A stretch of DNA of 64,000 bases from Anthoceros angustus (Eukaryota > Streptophyta > Anthocerotopsida > Anthocerotales > Anthocerotaceae), in contig VJWM01000223.1 in the NCBI GenBank assembly GCA_010909165.1, positions 124,001 through 188,000 of the forward strand, read 5' to 3'. Every line of letters starts with the position of its first letter. Within the stretch, counting starts at the first letter, position 1. Shown here piece after piece: positions 21,770 to 31,744 of the stretch. The notes beneath the pieces were generated by a model, which saw nothing but the letters and a program-made list of their open reading frames with translations, was not told where the DNA came from and did not search any database. Made by a program: the position numbers and the translations under genes.

Positions 21770-23222
21770 TCCATGCGTTCCATGACATGACAAGATATGA
21801 TGAGATAAGAATGAAAAGGAAATATTTTATTGAGGTGAAAAACGATGGAAAAAGCCCATCTATGAGGGGACAACCAAAGAGGACCAGGGGTCAAGGTGAA
21901 GAGGAGCAAATAAGCTCCTACCTAAAGTCACCCATCGCACCCACAATGTCATATGCGGGAAGAAGCACCGCAAACCACGGAGATAGAGGAAGATCGTCAC
22001 CCTCATGGCCTTGTGGAGGATCGCTGAGAGCGCCTGAAGGGCAATTGAAACCCGTTGTTGGAAGTATCTTTGTAATCGAGAGGGACACCCCATGTCTACG
22101 TGCATGGTAAGCTTGTACGAGGACTTGACAAATTTGTCAAAGTCCTCGACCACCCATCGTTTCTAGTGCAAGCGGAATAAGAGGTGGCCGCTTGCATCCC
22201 GCAATATTTGCGGACCTTGAGAGCCCTGCTCCGTGACCCAACGGGCAGTTAGTGATGACTGGCGGAGATGGTGTCTCGTGTAGGATCGGTAACCACCACA
22301 TCCGCCGAAACACGGTCGCCACGGACAAAGTGCAGTCGGCCGGATTGAGCGACATGCGGAGTATACATCCGCTCCCTCCATGCCATGTAGCCGCTTTTCG
22401 CGGCGATGGCGAACATGATGTCAGCGGATGGCGTCGTGAGTGGCTATGCGATGACCCCGTGAGGACAACGGCAAGGTGTACCCCGTAATCATCGAGGCGA
22501 GCCGCTTTTCAAAGTAAGGCGAAGAAGCCACGGTGGGCGAGCCAGACGGAGAGTATACATCCGCCTCCTCCATGCCATGTAGCCGAGCGATGGCGAACAT
22601 GACATCGCTGGATGGCGCCGTGAGTGGCAATGCGATGACCGTAGGGACAACGAGCAAGGTGTACCCGTAATCATCGAGGGCGAGCCGCACTGCAAGTAAG
22701 GAGCGAAGAAGCCACAGCCGGAGCAGCTGACGGAATCGCATCGATGGTGAAGGTGGTTGGTGCGATGTGAAAACCCCGTATGCATGGGCGGGCCAATAGC
22801 CAAGCACTGCCCTTCCGAACAAGAGGCGAGCCGCGCCTTGTGGACACAGGGATGGAGGGGTCTGGAGGCGAAGCGGCGGGCGCTCGGCGAGATGCTGCAA
22901 CCCCAGAAACCATCGATAATAAATGTCGAGAAAGGAGGAAGTCCTTAGAGCATCCGATAACATGTCCCTAGCTTGCCTCAAGGGCGTTTGGAGAGAGGTT
23001 CCTCCTCCACACGATCGAGATCCTCGGAAAGGGCCTGTCATGGAGGATGAACCGAGAAGCCAAAGCGAGGCGCCCAGCCCGAAAGCCGGGAAGAGACCTC
23101 CAGTGAGCGGAACTGTGCCTCAAATTGCATGTAGGGACGCTTGCCAGCGGGCCAGATCGCCCATAGGGCACTCAAAAGCCCCTGAGCCCAGGATGTCCCC
23201 GAGAGTATCCATAATCTTCCTG
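21770..23222. other. 1.4-kb segment of unknown origin with a 192-bp duplication
   Basis: Bounded by the 14-bp direct repeat TGAGATAAGAATGA at 21801 and 23223. Within it, GTATACATCCGC at 22361 recurs at 22553, so 22361-22745 is a tandem duplication. Minus-strand frames repeat the word MFAIARLHGMEEADVYS but match no family I know. It is probably an insertion into the methyltransferase-like gene. Confidence 0.4.
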
Positions 23223-23229
23223 TGAGATA

Positions 23230-23776
23230 AGAATGATAGTGATGCACTGTGTGGAAGAGCACAATACAATCCGAACCGCCATGCGAAAGTGGTTCACAGG
23301 GGGAGGTTTGGTCTCATTTGTGTGGGACGAGACGAATATGCCCGATGACCAAGCTGGCTACGACATTGTGGAATACATCACAATAGGATGGGGTTTAACG
23401 TCTCGTAGCGAGAAGGCCAGAATTTCCAAGCTCCTGTATATTGTACAGGGTTCTTTCAACAAAGAGCATTTCTGTCATTGGGTATGACATCATGGTATCT
23501 ACCATAGTGAAGAAGTTGTTGTACACATCTTTCGATAAGTTGGTGGTCTGTGCTTATCAGAGTTCATTTTCAAAGGAGAGAGATTGGATTTTAGACGCCT
23601 ATACTGGGAGTGGTTCGACAACACTAGTTGCTCTGCTATATGGCTGCAATTGCATTGTTGTGGATGTAGACAAGCGCTGTACAAAGTTCATTCCTCAGAG
23701 GATCCATGGATATGAAGTTCTGCCAGACGCAGAAGCGAAGTTGTACCACGAGCCACATTGCCGGGGTTCTACCTAG
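23230..23776 (+). pseudogene. Methyltransferase-like gene, C-terminal domain (fragment 3)
   Basis: Exon 1 here (about 23245-23480) encodes WFTGGGLVSFVWDETN and later LLYIVQGSFNKEHFCHW. After a CTACCATAG acceptor (about 23507) comes an exon with KLVVCAYQSSFSKERDWILD, then AYTGSGSTTLVALLYGCNC and IVVDVDKRC. The second block looks like motifs X-I-II of beta-class N6-adenine/N4-cytosine methyltransferases (DPFxGSGTT followed by an acidic residue in xxGxD). It lies C-terminal to the GGxxSF strand, which is the permuted beta-class order. No DPPY-like catalytic motif is found in the surviving pieces, so activity is doubtful. Homology is inferred from motifs only. Confidence 0.5.
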
Positions 23777-23779
23777 TTC

Positions 23780-24480
23780 TAGGCTAAAGAGGTGAGCTTG
23801 TTGGAAAAGGGTTTGTCCCAAGCTCAAGTTGTTTCTTTGGGGTCTAGTAGGAGGAAATATAAGACTAGAGACATCCTCGACAGTGGGTAGCAGACATTGG
23901 ACACAGTCTGGCATCTAACGGACACCGCTGAAGGATGTGGAGGGGGCACATTGGACACAGGAAATGTCATGGAGGAGAAAGACACTTTTGAAGACCCCGA
24001 GCAGGCGCGACTGAAGAACCTAGAAGTAGTCATGGATAGCATTTCCTGGCAGTGCCCACCAAAGTCTCAGCTTTGTTTTGACGATCGTGCGGGTTAGAGT
24101 GCACTTTTGTGGATCGAAGGTTCCATACTCTTATGTCGAGCTTTTGTGTTGTGTAGAGGGCGCCGACATGCCAGTGCTCTCAAACTTCTAAACCCTTTGA
24201 CCAGTGATGACTTCAGGGCGGGTTTTTGATCCGACGGAACCACCCTATTGTAAACATATCGGAGAGGGTACTTCTGGGCACCGGCATGCCGGCGCCTGCT
24301 ACCGTACCTAGACAATTCTTGCTATTAAAAATGGACTAAAATTGCAATACGAAGGAATAATACCCACCCCCAAAAAATTAAAACATGCTTAAATATGCAA
24401 TATAGTTAATGTCCAGCTTTGCACAAGAGAGTTTTTGATTTGCGGAAGCGGGTTCGTATATTCAACCGCTTCAAATATTA
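23780..24480. other. Tail of gene fragment 3, palindrome copies, no clear gene
   Basis: A short plus frame (23897-24097, LTDTAEGCGGGTLDTGNVM, KDTFEDPEQARLKNLEVVMD) may be the C-terminal exon of the methyltransferase-like gene, but it cannot be placed with certainty. Two imperfect palindrome copies follow at 24158-24178 and 24276-24296, then AT-rich sequence. Confidence 0.3.
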
Positions 24481-24489
24481 TCGTGTTCC

Positions 24490-25060
24490 GAAGAGGGAGA
24501 GCCACAAGAGCCCAAATTTTGGTACCCTTGCGACGCCTTGGTGAGCATGGAGTTTGACCGGATGCCTGGCAGAGTGAATGGCATAACGAAGGTCGTGTTG
24601 GCCTTGCCCAACAGCGCCATTGCAACATGAATTGTAAGTCAACTTGTGTGTTGTAGTTGTGATTTGCATGTTGTTTTTTGCTTATGCTTATGCCGCACCT
24701 ATCTTCTTAATTCCTTTTTGCCTCCAACTCTTATGTGCTCTAGTTTGTGGTACATATTTTTGATCTGGATTGTGTTGTCTGCGTATGCTTATGTTGTCGA
24801 GCTTTGTGATTCATTAAGTCAGATTTGTACCATGTGAACGAGTAGCTATTTCCTGGCTACTCGGCAGTTAGTGCTTGGCTTTGGGCTTGGGATTAGGCTC
24901 GAACAGAGCGGGAGTTAAATCATGGTGCGCATCCACAAGAGTAAGAAGAACAATTTCCCGGCTAAGCTCGGAGTTCACGCTCCTAACTTGTTGGTCCAGT
25001 CGTTTGGTCATGTCTCTGGTTGCTCCTCTCGTTTGATTGATTCAGTGGTTATTTGACCCT
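24490..25060 (+). pseudogene. Fusion-gene fragments: exon-1 piece, then leader with start
   Basis: 24490-24640 encodes EPQEPKFWYPCDALVSMEFD and VNGITKVVLALPNSA before a stop, matching the middle of exon 1 of the intact gene. The sequence then switches to a copy of the 5' leader (24660-24918). A start at 24919 gives a 44-codon frame (MVRIHKSKKNNFPAKLGVHAP, then a stop near 25055). This is the same 3'-then-5' junction type as at 8755-9260. Confidence 0.7.
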
Positions 25061-26230
25061 AAAATATTAAAATTGTCATGTTAATTTACCCTTAAACACT
25101 ATTATTAAGCTGTCAAAGTTTACTATAAAATATTAATTTACGCTAAAACATTAGTTTACGCTAAAACATTAGTTTATCCTAAAAAATTACTTTACCCTAA
25201 AATATTAGTAACCATAAAACACTTCAGACTTATCTTAGATTGCCCTAAACTACTATAGAGGTACATATTCTAGTTTATTCTAAACACTGCAGAGTTATTT
25301 CAGTTTAACCTAGACACTATGGAGTTATCTTAGTTTACTCTAAAACATGTCATATTATCGTATCTACCATACCTGAGAATAGTATAGTTGAGGTTGAAGA
25401 GCACAAAAAATTAAGTTAAGTGGCCTTAGTTTATATGCTCAAAGTTCAAAGTGAAGTCGACTTAGTTTACCTGCCCAAAGGTCAAAGTGAGGTGGTTTTA
25501 ATTAAAAGGCCTGAAGATAAAAATGAAGTCATCTTAGTTTACCCGCCAAAGATCAAAGTGAAGCTGTCTTAGTTTACTCGTTAAAGATCAAAGTGAAAGC
25601 ATTTTAGTTTACCCCCCAAAGATCAAAGTGAAGTCGTCTTAGTTTACCCGCTAAACAACGAAGTGAAGTCATTGTAGTTTACCTGCCCAAACATCAAAGT
25701 GAAGGCGTCTCGGGCTTTTGTAGTTTACCCGCCTAATCATCAAAGTGAAGGCGTCTTGGGTTTTTGTAGTTTACCTATGCAAAAATCAAAGTGGATCGTC
25801 TTAGTTTAGGGTTTTTGTAGTTTATCTATGCAAAAATCAAAGTGGATCGTCTTAGTTTAGGGCTTTTGTAGTTTACTCGTGCAAAAATCAAAGTGGATCG
25901 TCTTAGTTTAAGGTTTTTGTAGTTTACTTGTGCAAAAATCAAAATGGATCGTCGTAGTTTAGGGTTTTCACAGTTTACCCGTGCAAAAATTGAAGTCTTA
26001 GTTTAGGGTTTTTGTAGTCTACCCGCGCAAAAATCAAAGTGGATCATCTTAGTTTAGGGTTTTTACAGTTTATCCTTGTAAAAATCAAAGCGAATCGTCT
26101 TAGTTTAATGCGTAAAAAATCAAAATGAAGTCATGCTAGGTTACGCGCCCAAAGATTAAAGTGAAATCGTCTCAGTTTAACCTAAACCACTGGAGAGTCA
26201 TGTTGAATTACCCTAATCCTTCAAATAGAC
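25060..26230. repeat. Long AT-rich array upstream of the intact fusion gene
   Basis: Starts with TTACCCTAAAATATTAG-like units (25060-25330). From 25430 it continues as some 20 copies of an about 35-bp unit (CAAAGTGAAGTCGTCTTAGTTTACCC) and, from 25780, as about 60-bp units with AGTTTAGGGTTTTTGTAGTTTA. No gene on either strand. Confidence 0.9.
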
Positions 26231-26259
26231 GACCTTGAATAGCAATTGGCCTTGGACTT

Positions 26260-26620
26260 TGCTCTTCCCCCGGTTGCTCCGCTCTTGCCTCCTGTTGCTC
26301 TTGCCTCTTGTTGCTCCTACCTCCTGTTGCTCTTGCCTCTTGTTGCTCCTACCTTCTATCGCATCGCTTTGCCTCCTCTCTCGCCTCCTGTCGCTTCGCT
26401 TTTGCCTGCTCTCTCGCCTCCTGTTGCTCTTGCCTCCAGTTTGTTGCTCTTGCCTCCGGTTGCATCACTTTTGCCTCTTGTTGCTTCGTTTTGGCCTCCT
26501 GTTGCTCCGCTCTTGCCTCGTGTTGGTTCGCTCTTGTCTCATGTTGCTCCACTCAGGCGCTTGCCACCTCTTGCTCTCGTCGCTTCATCTCTTCCCCTAG
26601 GTTGGTGCTCCGGTAGCTTA
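26260..26620. repeat. Pyrimidine-rich short satellite upstream of the intact fusion gene
   Basis: Units CTCTTGCCTCCTGTTGCTC, partly alternating with CTACCTCTTG and CGCCTCCTGTCGCTTCG. Followed at 26640-27064 by a leader that resembles those of the other copies and ends AAATCATGG. Confidence 0.9.
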
Positions 26621-27064
26621 GCCCCATCTCCTAATTTGTTGCTCGAGTCGTTTGGTTTCATATATGATTGCTGCAGTCGTTTCATTATCGAAGTCGGACA
26701 AGGTATTTTACTTTTGAAGTGATTATATAGTTTTATAATAAGTCAATATATATTCAAATTATATTTTATATATTATAATACTTATATCATACCACTCTCT
26801 CCGTCCTTCTACCTCCACCTCTATATTCTAATTTTTTGGTACAATGTTCTGATTTTTGATAAAATATATTGCGATCCGTATTGGGATAACTCATATCTTT
26901 TAATCTTCTATTTATTGTGTGGTTCAGGCATGTTTATGCTATCAAGCTTTGCCATTCGCTAACAGAGATTTGTACCTTGTCAACGTGCAGTTACTTCCTA
27001 ACTACTTGTTGTGGCCGACGGTGCTGGGTTTCTGGATTAAGCTCGGACAAATCAGGAGTAAATC

Positions 27065-29382
27065 ATGGACCTGCCGGCCAAGGCCAAGCCCGGAATTCAT
27101 GGCCCGTCAGAACGGGTGGAAACGAAGCCAGAGACGGCGCCCGTGGCTCCTGCACCGTCGGAGGCAGAGGACGCTGCCCAGGACGCGGGGCGCAATGTGA
27201 CACAAGGAAACACACCAGGAAACGTCAAGGTGGTTCATGGCGAGGAAGCGCAAGAGTCACAGGAGCCCAAATTTCGGTACCCCTTCGACGCCTCCGTGAG
27301 CATGGAGTTTGAGCGGAGGCCTGCCAGTGTGAATGGCGCACCGGTGGTGGTGTTGGCCTTGCCCAACAGCGCCTATTGCAACATGAATTGCAAGTCTTCT
27401 GGACCTGGACCATGCAGGAAATGCAAGCCTTGTGTGCCATACCCGAACTGGACTTCTCGCGATCCGCCGTTTCACAAAGTTCTTTCTGGCGAGCCGCTCC
27501 CGGTGGACGGGTGGACGGAGTCCTTGGTGGATTACCTGCTGCAGTGTTACAATGGGCTGCAGATTTCCCGGGCCGCGGAGTCCTTCACCGAGGTGGAGGA
27601 CTGGGAGGAGCTGGCGGTCATGTTGTGCATTCACGAGGATGACATTCCCCCGAAGTCTTGGACGGATGCTCGTGCCAAGTTCAACCAATTGCAAGCCCGG
27701 TTTTGCAAGGAGAAGACGGCGCCCAACTCCAACTGGCCTCACTATGCCAGAATGGTCGCCATTCAGACAGCGCAGAGCACGAGCGCCCGGGGGGCGAGCG
27801 GTGATCCCCGCGTCCAAGGTCGGATGCAACGTGCCCATATTTCAAAATTTCTTTCTGGTTTGTTGGCTATTTGGATTGCTGGTTTTGGATTGGATTCCCC
27901 ATGTGAACGCTAGCCAGATTCCCATTTTTCCTGACTCTGGCCAGTCTGGCTTGAAACGAGTGTTTGTGCAGGTGCCAAATGCGCAGGATACAGGCCGATT
28001 CCGCAAGCTCCTCCAGCCTCTCGGACTCCTCCTGCACTGGGTACCGGTGTGATTCCTCTCCTCAGGATATGCCAGTTGTTTTGTTTCTGGTTTGGCTTGC
28101 ATTCGTGGTTTTGGAATTGAATATTACGCATGCCAAGGCCAGCCAGCTTGCAGCTTCCGATTTAGCTCTGCTTTGTTTGTGCAGCTGCCAAGTTTCCAGG
28201 AGACAGGCCGATTCCGCAGGCTCCTCGCACTCATGGTGCTGCTACTGCACAAGCTTCTCCACCTGGTCGGGCCCCTGCCCCTGGTCCCCGTGCTCGGCTT
28301 CCTCCAACAGTTGCCATTGCTGCACCGGCACCACCTCCAGGCAGAACAGCTGCCCCAGCTCAAGGTGCTGCCCGCGGGGCCGGCCCCACTTTAGGCTTCT
28401 CCAGGGGAGCCCTTCTTGGTCGGCCGGCGATGGCATCTGCCAGTGCAGCATCCTCCAGGGGAGCTTCACGTTCTCTTGGCGGCGCCAGCGGGGGCTTCAG
28501 TCCCGAACCGCAGAATGGCAGGCGCAGGCTCAGGCAAGAACTGGCCAGCAGGAAAACGTTATGCAGAGGGCCGCTGTATGGAGTGGTTTCGGCCATCTTG
28601 TCGCCGACTATTGCCCAGATCTTTGGGAGGGCCAAGTATGACTTTGTGGTACTGGATCTGAAAGACGTCCAGGAGCACAGCAAAATCGATGAGGACGCAT
28701 TGAACGCTCTGGTGAAGCCGATAGTGGGGGTGCTGGCTGCCGAAGGCTGCCCATCCATCCTCAGGCTGCCTGCCAGCACTTCTTTGCGCGAGGTCGCCTG
28801 GGCCGTGAGCTTGGATCCGTCCGGTATCTCGTTTGCAGACATCGAGACTCTCGACAAAGCTATGGAACTGGTGCTAAGCTGTCGGCTCCTCGATGACGGT
28901 GGTTTTTCCCTCGCCGCCACCAACAGCAACAGGCTCTTCATCAGCGTGGAGCTTAATTCCGTGACGGCTTTGAAGCATGGTGTCGGAATTGCCCTAATCG
29001 AGGGCGTCGACTGTGTCCAAATTCTGCCCATGGGGAAGCTGCGGGATGACCGTGTTCCTACTGAAAGTAAGCTCCACAACCTGCACCGGTACGGTCGCGT
29101 TGCTGCTGCCAACCTTCCACTCTACTCACAGTGTTGCTGCATGTGGCAGAGGACCACCTGCTCAATGTCTCCACGAAGATGGTGGAGGCAGATGTTCTGA
29201 ACTGCATTCGTCATCGGAGGACACCCGTCTATCTGGCGGGTCTCGCACATGCCCAGGACACATCGGAAACCCTGATGGGGTCAAAGTACGACATGGTTTC
29301 AGGAACCTCGGACTTTCTTCTCTTGAACGATGCTGCTGTGGCGGATGTCGCCAAGAAGGTCCAGAGGCGTCCGGGTCGTTAG
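27065..29382 (+). CDS. Cys-cluster / HpcH-HpaI aldolase-like fusion protein
   Basis: Four exons, phase kept throughout: 27065-27818, 27972-28046, 28185-29066, 29132-29382 (653 residues). Exon 1 gives a new domain with a cysteine cluster at 105, 109, 117, 120 and 123 (CxxxC-x7-CxxCxxC) and a helical acidic region. Exon 2 and the start of exon 3 give a Pro/Ala-rich linker with a doubled RPIPQAP motif. Residues about 408-650 resemble plant HpcH/HpaI aldolase-family proteins: YDFVVLDL, CPSILRLP, LFISVELNSV, EGVDCVQ and the C-terminal YDMVSGTSDFLLLNDAAVADV. The Arg (about 470) and Glu (about 532) of the active-site region are present. The usual DxEHG is DLKDV, and the metal-binding Asp of PxDLS is missing, so catalysis is doubtful. 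The start gives MDLPAKAKPG where other copies give MVRI. The function of the N-terminal part is unknown. Confidence 0.72.
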
Positions 29383-29559
29383 AAGCTGGTGGGACTGTCA
29401 CTGGAACACTCAGAACAGACTGTTTAGATGTAGGTTTGACATGCCCCTCGCATTGCATCCTGCATCGTGAATTTGGCTTGGAACACATCTGTCCTCGAGG
29501 TGGGCTTCCCTCCAAATTTCGTGCACGATTTCGGTTTCGTCTGAAAATTTTCAAATTCG

Positions 29560-30420
29560 ACACCCGGGAGGGGAGACTCAGCCCCAGCCCCGGCGGGGAG
29601 GCTCAAGAGCCACAGAAGCCCAGGCCAAAATTTTGGTACCCCCTCCGAGGGGACGCCTCCGTGAGCATGGAGCCCGACCGGATCCGGAGGGCCAGGCTGG
29701 ATGGCACACCGGTGGCCGTGTGGACCTTGCCCAACAACCCCAACCTTCGTCTCGAGACCATACCCGAACTCGACTTCTCGCCACCCACAGCTTCTCAAAT
29801 TTGTTTCTCAGCTGAAAACGCAGGATTGGACGCACCCCTTGATGCATCGTCCTGGATTACCTCGACCCGCTGCAGCTCCAGTCACAGTGGCTGCCCCGAA
29901 TCAAGGTGCTGCCAGCAGGGCCGGCTCCCCTTCAGGCTTCTCCGTGGGAGCCCCACCTGTTCGGCTGGCAATGGCCACTGTAGGATCCGGCAGGAGGGCA
30001 GCGCGGGCTCCATTCCGAATCCGCAGGATGGCAGGAGGACGCCCCCGAGCCCGGCGGCCATAAGCATTTGAACACTCTGCTGCAGCTGGTATTGCTCGAG
30101 CTGGCTTCCCAGGGCTGCCCATCCGTCCTCAGGCTGCCCGCCAGACCTTGCTTGGTGAGGAATGCTGCTAGCACGGATGTGGCCAAGCGCCCCTCTCTAC
30201 CCATCTCCGTAACTGTGGAGCCCCTTTTTGGTAGAAGCTGAGGAGGTGGCAGGCACTGCGACAGTTGCAACTCGGTACCAGCTGAGCTCGCCGGACAGGG
30301 CCCTCAGACTATTTAGATGCGCTTCGTTTGCATCCGAGATCACGAGGTGGGATTCCCTCCAACTTTTGTCCATGACTGCCGTTTCGTTTCTGACATTTTC
30401 AGTGTCACTTTTCTGAACTG
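29560..30420 (+). pseudogene. Internally deleted tandem copy of the fusion gene
   Basis: Directly downstream of the intact gene. 29560-29830 matches exon 1 from the EPQKPKFWYP block, but the cysteine cluster is deleted. About 29860-30150 matches the linker and the CPSVLRLPAR part of exon 3 without introns between them. 30230-30410 resembles the 3' flank of the intact gene at 29383-29560. Deletions and shifts destroy the frame. The 3' flank at 29400-29560 and the tail of this copy share the words TGTTTAGATG and GTGGGCTTCCCTCCAA. Confidence 0.7.
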
Positions 30421-30597
30421 GATGGGATAATTGAGCTTGAAATCCTTTTTCCACACCTGTTCATGATGCTAGCCGGGTGGATTGAACAACATGACATCTA
30501 ACAAATGATTTTCCAGAATCCACTCCCAAATTGTTCCCCATCCTAAGACATACATGAGTTCGCTGGAGGCAACTCATGTTCGGAGTTCCTGAGCCCA

Positions 30598-31377
30598 TCA
30601 TGATTGTTGGACAGGTTTGTCGGATGACGTGGCCTCCTTGTCCTCCTTGGTAACCTCTATGGCGGCTTCTAGTACAAACTTCTTCAAATTTCCCAGGTCA
30701 CGTGAACCTAATCAGAACAACCATTAGACTCAAGATGCAGGTGAGTAGTCTACACAAATGACTACATACAACAACTCCTGATTTGTAGCTTCCAACGAAT
30801 TCCAGATATGTGGTAGCTTTTACATCTTCAGCACGGTACCTGAGTATTTTTTGATCTCCTCCCCGTTGTAGTACAGCTTGAGAGTGGGGTAAGATCGGAT
30901 GTCATGCTTGCTGCAGGTGGCTTTGCTGGTGGTGCAGTCCACGTGTGCTATTTCCACACCAGTCTCAGACTCCAAGGCCAACCCCAACTCGTCCCAGGTA
31001 GGAGCCAGTCGCTTGCTGGTAAGAACAAGCAGCACAAAATCAGGTCACTACCTGGATGGGGTCAAGAGCGAACGCAAACGCAAACGCAGTGTCGCAGTTA
31101 GTAGGGCCGGTCACATACCAGTGTCCACACCATGGTGCGAAGAACTTAATGAACCACACAGTGTCCTTCTCCTTCACCTGCACAACACCCAAAACATGAA
31201 ATTGAGCACTCTGCAAAAAGGAAAGGGAATTGGTGCTCTGAGTGAGGGAGGAATGCGCGCGACCTTGTCGTCGAAAGTGTCGTCGGTGAGCACCACCACA
31301 TGCTCGCCAGCCTGTGCCACACGCGCCACCGCCACAAACAGCGCCAGGAGGAGGAGCAAAACGCGAGCAGACGCCAT
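30598..31377 (-). CDS. PDIL5-1: PDI-like 5-1 type thioredoxin-fold protein
   Basis: Small secretory-pathway protein of the plant protein disulfide isomerase-like 5-1 family, expected to form or exchange disulfides in the ER. Exons on the minus strand: 31377-31264, 31177-31119, 31015-30840, 30707-30598, giving 152 residues, close to the roughly 146 of the Arabidopsis protein. It has a signal peptide (1-23, ending AQA), a VWFIKFFAPWCGHCK active site with Cys55 and Cys58, conserved VDC and SYPTLKLYYNGEE, and a short charged tail without a KDEL signal. The codon of Cys58 is split by intron 2 (TG|C). The next gene upstream, NADK2, ends 368 bp away. Confidence 0.9.
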
Positions 31378-31559
31378 AGCTGTAATCGGGAAAAGCTCGA
31401 AGCTTGCGAGCTGAGCTTAGAAAGAGGTGGCCAGGAATCCAGGGAAAGCTACTGTAAACATATAGGGCTTCACAAACCTAAAGTTTCTAAACCTCGAAAA
31501 CGGAACCGAGGTGACTTGTTTGGTCTAGTCAAATCACGGAGATCGGTCAATCTGACAAT

Positions 31560-31665
31560 CACACACATTGTATGTACACATTAGGTGACAAGGTAACACT
31601 GTATGTACACATTAGGTAACAAGGTCACATTGTGTGTGCAAATTAGGTGACAAGATAATAAATTA
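31560..31665. repeat. Three imperfect 33-bp repeats between PDIL5-1 and NADK2
   Basis: The words TGTATGTACACATTAGGTGAC and CAAGGTAAC are repeated three times at about 33-bp spacing, with changes in the last copy. The position is the PDIL5-1 promoter side and the NADK2 3' side. Confidence 0.75.
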
Positions 31666-31744
31666 TAAATGGAGATAGGGTGATCTAGATGATGAATTTG
31701 TGTGACGATCATAGTGTACATGAATACAATAAGGGGGCGCTTTG

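Noticed and set aside
26235-26722. Plus Leu/Pro/Ala-rich ORFs
   Set aside because: Satellite-derived, the same peptide repeats in three frames.
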